The notes below the pieces were generated by a model. That model searched no databases, was not told where the DNA came from, and saw only the letters and a list, made by a program, of their open reading frames with translations. A DNA stretch of 64,000 nucleotides. Source: Blastomonas natatoria. Lineage in GTDB: Bacteria; Pseudomonadota; Alphaproteobacteria; Sphingomonadales; Sphingomonadaceae. Positions 56,397 through 64,000 of the stretch are shown piece by piece (positions within the stretch are counted from its first letter, which is position 1; every line of letters begins with the position of its first letter). The stretch spans positions 372,001 through 436,000 of the forward strand of contig NZ_QJJM01000001.1 of NCBI RefSeq assembly GCF_003201955.1, given 5' to 3'. The position numbers and the translations under genes were made by a program.

Positions 56397-58553
56397 ATGT
56401 TTTTGCGCCTCAGTTCGGTTTGCTGCGTTGTTCTCCCAGCCTTGTGTGCCAGCCCTTCGGCCTTTGCTCTGCAATCGCCGGGACAGGGGGTTTCCGCACA
56501 GCCCGGCGCTGTACCCGCCGAGCGTCCGATCATTGACGATGAAGAGTTCGACGCCACCATCCCGGCGATCGATCCTGACGCACCGATGGGCTCGATCGAA
56601 GACTGGGACGCCCTGCAGGCCGAGCTGGAGGCACAGGCGGCTGGCCCGGCAGGACCCGATGCCATGCTGCCGCCGCTACCCGACGATCCTGATATCGCCG
56701 CGCCGCTCGAGCCGCTGGACAGTTTCGACGTCGAGCCATTTGACGACAGCCGCTACACCGAATCGGACGATGCCGTCACGCAGGCCGTTCGCTACAGCTA
56801 TCGGATCGAAGGGCTGGATACGCTCAACGCTGCGAGCGAAACCGAGCCGGGGCCGGACGGTGCGCGGTCGATCCGCGCCCGGTTTGAAGAGCTTTCCGCG
56901 CTCGACGACGGCGATGGCAAGGCGAGCAACGGTGCGATGGTTTCGGCGCGGATGCTCGAGGATCAGCAGCTGCTGGCCGATCTGCTGATCGGCGAATGCT
57001 TTTTCGATGCCACGGTCAATGGCGCAATCGAGTTTCCCGAAGGCGGGACGGGGCCATTGGTGGTCGTGCTGACTGCCTCGCCCGGACCCTGCTATCGCTT
57101 GGCGTCGATCACGTTCAACGCCCCGCCGGTAGAGCCTGCAGACCTTATCGCGCGCAATTTTGTGCCCAGGCCTGGCCAGCCGCTCGACGCAGAACGGGTG
57201 CTGGCGGCGGAAGCGAACATCGCCGTTGCGCTTCCCGAGCGCGGCTATCCGTTCGTTCAGGTCGGCCAGCGGGACGTGCTGCTCGATCCCGAGACCGAGA
57301 GCGCCGATTACACGCTGCCCGTCGCGCCCGGACCGCGCAGCAGCTTCGGCGATATCCTCACGCGCGGGTCGACCGTGTTCGAGTCCGACCACATCACCAA
57401 ATTGGCCCGGTTCAGGAAGGGCGACCTCTATGACAGCCGCCTTGTCGACGATCTGCGCAAGGCACTCGTCGCAACCGGGCTCTACTCGACCGTGGCGGTG
57501 CAACCGCAGCCGACCGGCGTCGAGGCGCCCGGTGGCACGCAATATGCCGATCTCGCGGTCGATCAGGAAGCGGGACCCGCGCGCACCCTTGCAGCCAATG
57601 CAGGCTATGGCACCGGACAGGGAATCCGCGCGCAGGGCAGCTGGACGCACCGTAACCTGTTCCCGCCCGAAGGTGCGCTGATCGTCAGCGCGACCGCCGG
57701 TACGCAGGAGCAGGGGGCATCCGCGACTTTCCGCAGATCCAATGCTGGACGGCGCGACCGTGCAGTGGAACTGAGCCTTTCCGCGCTGCGCAGCGATTTT
57801 GCGGCCTATGAGGCCTTTACCGGAAGGCTGGCCGGGCGCGTGTCCTATTACAGCACGCCGATCTGGCAAAAGCGTATCACCTACAGCTATGGCTTCGAAC
57901 TGCTTGGAACGAACGAGCAGGACTACAATTTCGCACTGGGGCAGCGGGACCGGCGAACCTATTATGTCGCGGCACTGCCGGGACAGATCACCTGGGATCG
58001 CTCGAACGACCTGCTCGATCCTACGAGCGGCTTTCGCCTGTCCGCCCAGCTGTCGCCGGAAGCATCGCTCGGCAGCGGTACGCAATTCTATGGTCGTGGC
58101 CTGTTCGAGGCGACCGGCTATTATCCGGTCGGCGATAGCATCGTGCTGGCCGGGCGGGCGCGGGTGGGATCGATCTATGGCGCGGATCGCCCAGACATTG
58201 CCCCCTCGCGCCGCTTCTATGCCGGCGGCGGCGGTTCGGTTCGCGGTTTCGGCTATCAGGAGCTCGGGCCGAAGGATCCCGATAACCGCCCCATCGGCGG
58301 TCGCAGTCTGGTCGAAGCGGCAGCAGAGGTCCGCTATCGTTTCGGAAATTACGGCATCGTCGGATTTGTCGATGCCGGGCAGGTTTCAACGCGGTCGACC
58401 CCCGGCTTTGACGACCTGCGCTATGGCGTCGGCATAGGCGGGCGCTTCTATACCAATTTCGGTCCGATGCGATTGGATGTCGCAACGCCGATCAACCGGC
58501 GGCCGGGAGAATCCAAAGTTGCGATCTACATCTCGATCGGACAGGCCTTCTGA
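56397..58553 (+). CDS. tamA: TamA-like BamA/Omp85-family outer-membrane protein
   Basis: A 718-residue outer-membrane protein from the ATG at 56397 (AGGA 7 nt upstream; a TTG sits one codon before). Signal peptide ends at about SAFA, then an acidic, Pro-rich segment of about 90 residues, POTRA-like repeats (about 130-380) and a C-terminal surface-antigen barrel ending in F (SIGQAF), with VRGFGYQELGP as the lid-lock-like loop. The partner gene tamB overlaps its stop codon, so the TAM complex assignment is strong. It inserts proteins or moves lipids at the outer membrane. Confidence 0.92.
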   Translation: MFLRLSSVCCVVLPALCASPSAFALQSPGQGVSAQPGAVPAERPIIDDEEFDATIPAIDPDAPMGSIEDWDALQAELEAQAAGPAGPDAMLPPLPDDPDIAAPLEPLDSFDVEPFDDSRYTESDDAVTQAVRYSYRIEGLDTLNAASETEPGPDGARSIRARFEELSALDDGDGKASNGAMVSARMLEDQQLLADLLIGECFFDATVNGAIEFPEGGTGPLVVVLTASPGPCYRLASITFNAPPVEPADLIARNFVPRPGQPLDAERVLAAEANIAVALPERGYPFVQVGQRDVLLDPETESADYTLPVAPGPRSSFGDILTRGSTVFESDHITKLARFRKGDLYDSRLVDDLRKALVATGLYSTVAVQPQPTGVEAPGGTQYADLAVDQEAGPARTLAANAGYGTGQGIRAQGSWTHRNLFPPEGALIVSATAGTQEQGASATFRRSNAGRRDRAVELSLSALRSDFAAYEAFTGRLAGRVSYYSTPIWQKRITYSYGFELLGTNEQDYNFALGQRDRRTYYVAALPGQITWDRSNDLLDPTSGFRLSAQLSPEASLGSGTQFYGRGLFEATGYYPVGDSIVLAGRARVGSIYGADRPDIAPSRRFYAGGGGSVRGFGYQELGPKDPDNRPIGGRSLVEAAAEVRYRFGNYGIVGFVDAGQVSTRSTPGFDDLRYGVGIGGRFYTNFGPMRLDVATPINRRPGESKVAIYISIGQAF

Positions 58554-61500
58554 TGACCGATCCCGTGGAAAATGCATCCGATGAGACGCAGCAGGCAGTT
58601 CCTGTGGCGCAGGCGCGCACATCCTGGCCGCGCCGGATCGCCATCGGACTGGCGGTGCTGCTGGGATCGATCATCGCGATTCTGGCCGTCGCCTATGTCT
58701 GGCTGGACAGCAGCAGTGGCAGACGCTTCGTCGCCAGGCAGATTGCCGGCATGGAATTCGAGAACGGCTTGAGCATCGGCATCGGCGCGATCGAAGGTTC
58801 GCTTTATGGCCGGATGGCGATCCGCGACCTTATCTTGCGCGATCCCCAGGGTGTTTTCGCATCCTCACCACTGGTCGAACTGGACTGGCGACCGTTCGCC
58901 TTTGCCCGCAGCCATGTCGATATCCGGTCGCTGGTCGTGCCGCAGATGCGTCTGCGCCGCCTGCCTGCCTTCAACGAGACTCCGCCGACCGACGAGCCGC
59001 TATTGCCGGATCTCGACATCGACATTGCCGACATTCAGCTGCGCCGGATCGACATCGACGCTGCGGTCTCCGGCCAGAAGCATCGCGCCTCGCTGGCGGG
59101 CAAGGTTCACATCGCCGACCGGACAGCTGTCGTCAGCGCACGCGCGTCAACGGTCGCTGGCAGGGATTTTGCTGGCGGCGAGACGATGGTCATCGATCTG
59201 CGCGCAGTGCCGGAAACCAACGTGCTCGATCTGGCCTTCAGGCTGGATGCGCCGGCCGACGGGCTGGTTGCAGGTCTGACCGGAGTGGCCCAGCCGATGC
59301 GGGTCAGTGTCAGCGGCAAGGGCGATTGGGATGCGTGGAATGGCGCGCTCAAGGGCACGCTGGGCGAGCAGTCGCTGGCGAATATTGCACTGACCGCGCG
59401 CAACGGCACGTTTGCCGTGCGCGGAAACATGAGCCCGTCGCTGTTGCTAGCAGTGCAGCCCGGCACGCTGCTGGCGCCCCAAACGACGGTCAACATCATC
59501 ACGACGGTGAATGAACGCAGGTTCGATGTCGACGCTCGGGTTGGCAACGCGAACTTCGCTGTCGACGCCAAAGGGCTGGTCGATCTCGGCACAAGCCGGA
59601 TGCGCGATCTGGCGATCGCTTTCCGCCTGTTGCGCCCCGGGACGATCGCCGAGAATCTGAACGGCGCAGGGATTGCCGCCAAGCTTACCATGAACGGTGC
59701 GTTCTCGGCGCCGACAATAGCCTATGAGCTCGACGCAGCACGGCTGGGATTCAGCGATACCGCCATCATCGGATTGCGTGCCAGCGGATCCGCACGGCTG
59801 GACAAGGATGCCTGGGTCATCCCGGTCCGAGCCCGGGCAAGCCGTATCGCGGGGCTCAATGCCGCTGCGGGCGGCCTGCTGGAGAATGTGCGGCTAGAGG
59901 GCGATCTTGCCTATTCCAATGCGCGGCTGATGTCTGACAACATGCGCCTTCGGTCCAGTCGGATCGACGCCACTGCGGTCCTTCTGGCCGATCTTGGCAC
60001 GGGGCTGTATACCGGCGCGCTCAATGGCCGCGTCAATGGCTATCGCGTCGAAAGCGTCGGCATTTTCAACGTCGCAACCGATATCGACCTGCAGACGACC
60101 GGCAATGGCGGTTTCCGTCTGGCAGGGAGCATCCGTGCACGTTCCAGCCAGATTCTGAGCGATGGCCTGCGCGAGTTTCTGGGCGGCAATTCGCTGATCA
60201 ATGCCAATGTCAGCTATGGCAGCGATGGAATAGGGCGCGTCGATCGGCTGACGGTGGCTGCACCATCATTCCGCCTGACACAGGGTAGCGGATCTTACGG
60301 CACGGACGGTCGAATCCGGTTCGATGCCAGGGGAAGTTCTAACCAATATGGTCTAGTTTCAGTCGCGGTGACCGGCACCATCACGCGCCCGGTCGCAACT
60401 GTCAGGGCAGCGCGGCCCGGATTGGGTGTCGGAATGGCCAATGTCGTCGCAACACTGCGCGGCGAAGGCGACAGCTATGCTGTCACCGGCTCCGGCGATA
60501 CCGATTACGGCCCGTTTGCTGCCGATGTGAACGTTCTCATGGGCAGCGGCCCGCTGGAGGTCATGGTCAATCGCGGCACCCGTTTTGCCGAGATCGGCAT
60601 CACAGGACGGTTGCAGCAGACCGCGCGCGGACCATTTGCGGGTCAACTGGTGGCCGACGGCGCCGGGATTGCGGGCAATGTCAGCCTGTCTGCCGCCGGC
60701 GCCTATCAGCGCGCGATCGTGGCGCTGAATGCAAGGGACGCGAAATTGCCCGGCCCCGCAGCTCTTGTCATCGGCCGCGCCATCGTTGCCGCTGACGTGA
60801 CCCTGGCTGAACGGCCGCAGATTGTCGCCGATGTGCAGATCGGCTCGGCCCGGATGAACCAGCTTCAGATCGCAGCGGCTAGGGCCAAGGTGGATTACCG
60901 CAATGGTCGGGGCAGCGCCCGGGTGATGGCAGAGGGGCGCAACGGCTTTCCTTTCCGCATCGCGGCCAATGCGGCGCTTCAGCCTGACCTGTGGCGCGTC
61001 GCGCTGGACGGGCGCGCCAACGGCATCGACTTCAAGACGAGAGCGCCAGCGCGAATCATTCCGCAGAATGCGCAGTATCGCCTGATGCCGACCACCATCG
61101 ATCTGTCGCGCGGCACGATCCAGCTGGCCGGCAGCTATGGTGTCGGAATGAATGTCGAGGCCCGTCTGAGCGATGTCGATCTGGCACTGATCAATCCGAT
61201 CATGCCTGGGCTGGGCCTGGGAGGGCGTGCATCGGGCAGCCTCGATTTCGCACAGGCCAGCCCCGCCAGCTTCCCTTCTGCCGACGCACGGTTGAGCATC
61301 GACAATTTTACCCGAACCAGCCTCGCATCGGTATCGCAGCCTGTGGACATGAATGTCGTCGGCCGTCTGGAATCCGAAGGCGGATCGGCGAACGCCATCA
61401 TCCGGCGTCGCGGTGCGGTCATCGGCCGGATGCAGGTCCGTCTGAACCCGCTGCCTCCCGGCGCTGGCAGCTGGACGACGCGCTTGCTTGCTGCACCGCT

Positions 61501-62797
61501 CGGCGGAGGTCTGCGCTATAATGGTCCCGCCGACACGCTCTTCTCGCTTGCTGCCTTGCCGGACCAGAGCCTGACCGGCGCTATCGGGGTGGCAGCAGAT
61601 TTCACCGGGCGCGTACAGCAGCCGCAATTGCGCGGCATCATCCGGGCGAACAATCTGAGCTACCGAAATGAACAATATGGGACGCGGCTGACCAATATGC
61701 GGGTACGCGGCAGCTTTACCGGTGATCGGCTTCAGGTCGAGGAACTCACCGCCCGGGCCGGCAACGGTACCATCAAGGGCGAGGGCTTTGTCTCGCTGAG
61801 CTCTGCCCAGGGTTTTCCGATCCAGCTTGCGCTCGATCTCGACAATGCGCGTCTGGCGCAGGGCAACGACCTGGCAGCGACCGCAACCGGCCAGTTGCGC
61901 ATCATCAGCAGCGCGACCCAGCCTGCGACAATCTCTGGAACGATCGCCTTGCCCGAAACCCGCTATCGCATCGTGCGCCAAGGCTCCGCTCAGGTCGCCA
62001 AGCTGACCGGTGTGCGCCGCAAGCCGGCACTCGGCCGAGCCAGGATCACGGGAGATCCCGAGCCGATTTCGGGCGTCCCCAGCAACTGGCGCCTCGATGT
62101 GAAGGTGGTGGCGGACAACCAGATCTACGTTTCGGGCATGGGGCTCGATTCCGAATGGTCGGCAGATATCCGTGTCACCGGAACCACAGGCAATCCGCGC
62201 GTCACCGGCGGCATCAACCTGGTGCGGGGAACGCTGGGCTTTGCCGGTCGCTCGTTTGATCTGGAAGAAGGGCGTCTGCGCTTCAACGGTGGCAGTGCGA
62301 CCAACCCCGAAATCAACCTTCGCGCGAGTGGCGAGGCGGGGGATGTCCTCGTCAATATTGCCGTATCGGGCACCGGCGAGAACCCGGACATTGCCTTCTC
62401 TTCGACACCCTCACTGCCTCAGGACGAGGTGATGGCGCGGATCCTGTTCGGCAATTCCATCGGCGAACTGACGCCGATCCAGGCAGTGCAGCTGGCTGCG
62501 TCACTGAACAGCCTGCGCGGAGGCAGCGGCGGCCTCAACCCGTTGGGTGTGCTGCAATCGGCTTCCGGCGTGGATCGGCTGCGCATCCTGGGCGCTGACG
62601 AGGATACGGGACGCGGTACGTCGCTTGCCGTGGGTCAGTATATCTCCAACGATGTCTATGTCGAAATCATCACCGACACCCGCGGCTTCACCGCAACCCA
62701 GATCGAGATCAGCCTGAGCAAGGCGCTCTCCGTTCTGAGCCAGGTGGGCAGTTTCGGCGGATCAAACGTCAACGTGCAATACCGAAAGGATTACTGA
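58553..62797 (+). CDS. tamB: TamB-like translocation and assembly module protein
   Basis: A 1414-residue protein with an N-terminal membrane anchor (about residues 24-50) followed by a long beta-rich repetitive body and the C-terminal DUF490/TamB domain (INLVRGTLGFAGRSFDLEEGRLRFNGG…PQDEVMARILFG near the end). Proteins of this AsmA-like group form a hydrophobic groove across the periplasm and carry lipids or assist barrel assembly. The start overlaps the tamA stop (TGATG). Confidence 0.94.
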   Translation: MTDPVENASDETQQAVPVAQARTSWPRRIAIGLAVLLGSIIAILAVAYVWLDSSSGRRFVARQIAGMEFENGLSIGIGAIEGSLYGRMAIRDLILRDPQGVFASSPLVELDWRPFAFARSHVDIRSLVVPQMRLRRLPAFNETPPTDEPLLPDLDIDIADIQLRRIDIDAAVSGQKHRASLAGKVHIADRTAVVSARASTVAGRDFAGGETMVIDLRAVPETNVLDLAFRLDAPADGLVAGLTGVAQPMRVSVSGKGDWDAWNGALKGTLGEQSLANIALTARNGTFAVRGNMSPSLLLAVQPGTLLAPQTTVNIITTVNERRFDVDARVGNANFAVDAKGLVDLGTSRMRDLAIAFRLLRPGTIAENLNGAGIAAKLTMNGAFSAPTIAYELDAARLGFSDTAIIGLRASGSARLDKDAWVIPVRARASRIAGLNAAAGGLLENVRLEGDLAYSNARLMSDNMRLRSSRIDATAVLLADLGTGLYTGALNGRVNGYRVESVGIFNVATDIDLQTTGNGGFRLAGSIRARSSQILSDGLREFLGGNSLINANVSYGSDGIGRVDRLTVAAPSFRLTQGSGSYGTDGRIRFDARGSSNQYGLVSVAVTGTITRPVATVRAARPGLGVGMANVVATLRGEGDSYAVTGSGDTDYGPFAADVNVLMGSGPLEVMVNRGTRFAEIGITGRLQQTARGPFAGQLVADGAGIAGNVSLSAAGAYQRAIVALNARDAKLPGPAALVIGRAIVAADVTLAERPQIVADVQIGSARMNQLQIAAARAKVDYRNGRGSARVMAEGRNGFPFRIAANAALQPDLWRVALDGRANGIDFKTRAPARIIPQNAQYRLMPTTIDLSRGTIQLAGSYGVGMNVEARLSDVDLALINPIMPGLGLGGRASGSLDFAQASPASFPSADARLSIDNFTRTSLASVSQPVDMNVVGRLESEGGSANAIIRRRGAVIGRMQVRLNPLPPGAGSWTTRLLAAPLGGGLRYNGPADTLFSLAALPDQSLTGAIGVAADFTGRVQQPQLRGIIRANNLSYRNEQYGTRLTNMRVRGSFTGDRLQVEELTARAGNGTIKGEGFVSLSSAQGFPIQLALDLDNARLAQGNDLAATATGQLRIISSATQPATISGTIALPETRYRIVRQGSAQVAKLTGVRRKPALGRARITGDPEPISGVPSNWRLDVKVVADNQIYVSGMGLDSEWSADIRVTGTTGNPRVTGGINLVRGTLGFAGRSFDLEEGRLRFNGGSATNPEINLRASGEAGDVLVNIAVSGTGENPDIAFSSTPSLPQDEVMARILFGNSIGELTPIQAVQLAASLNSLRGGSGGLNPLGVLQSASGVDRLRILGADEDTGRGTSLAVGQYISNDVYVEIITDTRGFTATQIEISLSKALSVLSQVGSFGGSNVNVQYRKDY

Positions 62798-63036
62798 TGC
62801 GCGTCTGCCCTGCATTTGCCGTTCTTGCGGCGCTGGCGCTGCTCCCCGCCTGCCAGTCAGAGCCGGGCTTTGATGAGAAGTTCGAACAGCAATCGCGCGA
62901 GCTTTCAGCCAGGGCGCAGAAGATCGAAACGGAAACCAGAGCTCAGCTGGATGCGGCGCGAGAGGCCGAGCAGGCTGCAGCCGAGTTCCGCCGCCCATCG
63001 CATCCTGAAGCTGCACCTCAGGCGGCCGAGAGATGA
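62797..63036 (+). CDS. Small predicted lipoprotein (79 aa)
   Basis: The signal peptide ends in a lipobox LLPAC with Cys19. The mature part of about 60 residues is a charged helix (Glu/Arg/Gln/Ala-rich, FDEKFEQQSRELSARAQKIETET). Its ATG overlaps the tamB stop codon and its end overlaps the next gene, so it is made with the TAM proteins. It resembles small envelope lipoproteins in shape only; no named family is recognised. A role in the TAM or at the envelope is guesswork from position. Confidence 0.72.
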   Translation: MRVCPAFAVLAALALLPACQSEPGFDEKFEQQSRELSARAQKIETETRAQLDAAREAEQAAAEFRRPSHPEAAPQAAER

Positions 63037-64000
63037 TGACGCCGACAGTCCCATCTCCCCTCCAGCATCCAGACGATGCGGATATCGATGCGCTGGCAAG
63101 CAAGGTTCCGGGAGCGATGGCGCTCTCTCCGCTGGACATGCCCCGGAGCGCGTGGTGGGCCATTTTCAAGCGCGTTTACATCATGAACGAGGTCCACAAC
63201 CTTGCACTGCTGGCGGCTGGCGTGGCATTTTTTGCCTTTCTGGCCTTCGTCCCGCTGATCGCGGTGGTGGTGCTGCTCTATGGCCTGATTGCCGATCCCG
63301 CCAGCGTAGCCAGCAGCCTTGACCTGCTGGTCGATGTCGTGCCGCCCGAAGTGCTTGTCATCCTGCGCGAGCAGCTGCTGCAGATCGTGACCACCAGTGG
63401 TGCGCAGCAGGGGTTGGGGCTGGTTCTCGCGCTGCTTTTCTCGACCTATGGCGCCATGCGGGCGGCAAGCGCGATCATGCGGGCGCTGAACATCATCTAC
63501 GAAGAGCACGAGACCCGCAGTTTCTTGCGCACGACATGGGTCGCGGTTCTGATCACGCTGGGCATGGCAGGGGTGGCGGTCGTCGGACTTATCGCGATTT
63601 CGCTGTTCGGCTATGTCCGCAATTTCCTCTCACCCCTTCTGGGAATCGGCGCGCTGCTGCTGATCCAGACCATGACCTGGGCGCTGGCGGCACTGCTCGT
63701 CAGCGCGACCTTCGCAATCTTCTTCCGCTACGCGCCCGACCGGCGGGCCGCCAAATGGCGCTGGCTGTCGCTGGGTTCGATCGCATCCACCATCCTGTGG
63801 CTGGCGATCACGCTGGGCTTCGGCTTCTATGCGGCCAATCTCAGCGACTATAACGCGACGTACGGTTCGCTGGCGACCATCGTCATCTTCCTGATGTGGC
63901 TGTTCCTGTCTGCCTATGCGGTGCTGATCGGTGCGGAGATCAATGCCGAAACCGAGCGACAGACCTTTCGCGATTCCACCATCGGCGCCGATCGCCCATT
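63033..64000 (+). CDS. YihY/BrkB-family inner-membrane protein, 3' end beyond the window
   Basis: The ATG at 63033 overlaps the lipoprotein stop codon and the frame is open to the window end (over 320 codons). After about 50 polar residues come NEVHNLALLAAGVAFFAFLAFVPLI, typical of YihY/BrkB proteins, and about six hydrophobic segments with GAMRAASAIMRALNIIYEE, YAPDRRAAKWRW and LSDYNATYGSLATIVIFLMWLFLSAYAVLIGAEIN, the family's hallmark. Function is not established; the name RNase BN is obsolete. It is the fourth gene of the tamA-tamB unit. Confidence 0.92.
   Translation, partial: MMTPTVPSPLQHPDDADIDALASKVPGAMALSPLDMPRSAWWAIFKRVYIMNEVHNLALLAAGVAFFAFLAFVPLIAVVVLLYGLIADPASVASSLDLLVDVVPPEVLVILREQLLQIVTTSGAQQGLGLVLALLFSTYGAMRAASAIMRALNIIYEEHETRSFLRTTWVAVLITLGMAGVAVVGLIAISLFGYVRNFLSPLLGIGALLLIQTMTWALAALLVSATFAIFFRYAPDRRAAKWRWLSLGSIASTILWLAITLGFGFYAANLSDYNATYGSLATIVIFLMWLFLSAYAVLIGAEINAETERQTFRDSTIGADRP

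Noticed and set aside
56005-56397. A 130-codon plus-strand frame between cobC and tamA
   Set aside because: It starts inside cobC, is Arg/Trp/Pro-rich and shows no signal peptide, domain or plausible ribosome-binding site.
60359-61981. A 540-codon minus-strand open frame
   Set aside because: Antisense to tamB, with composition expected of a mirror of repetitive beta-rich coding sequence.

Overview
This 64-kb window is a GC-rich, almost fully coding piece of a bacterial chromosome. Gene content and order point to an alphaproteobacterium of the Sphingomonadales: an Entner-Doudoroff block zwf-pgl-edd-glk-eda, dciA-dsbA-dsbA-smc next to mutY, exosortase-A-associated accessory genes, a type III PKS with an ICMT-like methyltransferase, and short palindromic intergenic repeats of the kind common in sphingomonads. 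The assignment is inference from content; no rRNA or species marker is present. There is no CRISPR array, transposase, integrase or prophage.

Layout. (1) 1-2546, minus strand: rpiB-glyA-small membrane protein-nrdR-start of a probable RNA methyltransferase gene. (2) 2856-5967, minus: S41 lipoprotein protease, ICMT-like methyltransferase and type III polyketide synthase (the last two overlap by 4 nt). (3) 6156-9030, plus: trxB, a seven-TM AraC-type regulator and a CPBP intramembrane protease. (4) 9208-14906: an exosortase-A-associated accessory module made of two overlapping alpha/beta hydrolases, an acyl carrier protein and a FemAB/GNAT-like transferase on the minus strand, divergent across only 36 nt from an acyl-CoA-ligase-like adenylating enzyme and a LysA-like PLP decarboxylase. 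No exosortase is in view. (5) 14908-20527, minus: the Entner-Doudoroff operon, with a perfect 16-bp LacI-type palindrome upstream of zwf. (6) 20711-28808: S1/P1 nuclease, purL, a small secreted protein, xseB, ispA, coaD, a secreted cyclophilin with a long charged helix, and queA. (7) 28933-33950: exported KatG, convergent with a GAF-GAF-PAS class III nucleotidyl cyclase and its overlapping coiled-coil partner. (8) 34187-39946, minus: dciA, two DsbA-like thiol proteins, smc; then mutY, a serine hydrolase, nudC and tRNA-Gly(TCC) on the plus strand.

(9) 43676-56105 is the largest functional unit: a vitamin B12 uptake, salvage and late-assembly locus. A cobalamin riboswitch (about 44240-44414) precedes a 12-gene plus-strand operon with gaps of at most 2 nt: btuB, cobD, cobO, btuF, btuC, btuD, cbiB, cobQ, bluB, cobT, cobS, cobC. 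cobU is divergent and its leader lies opposite the riboswitch. No corrin-ring genes are seen, so the set fits import of corrinoids or late precursors, adenosylation, aminopropanol-arm and DMB lower-ligand attachment. (10) 56397-64000, plus: tamA-tamB-small lipoprotein-YihY/BrkB membrane protein (cut by the window edge), joined by overlapping stop/start codons.

The least explained parts are the exosortase-free accessory module, the membrane-bound AraC regulator beside a CPBP protease, the cyclase with its coiled-coil partner, and the layout around the B12 riboswitch.
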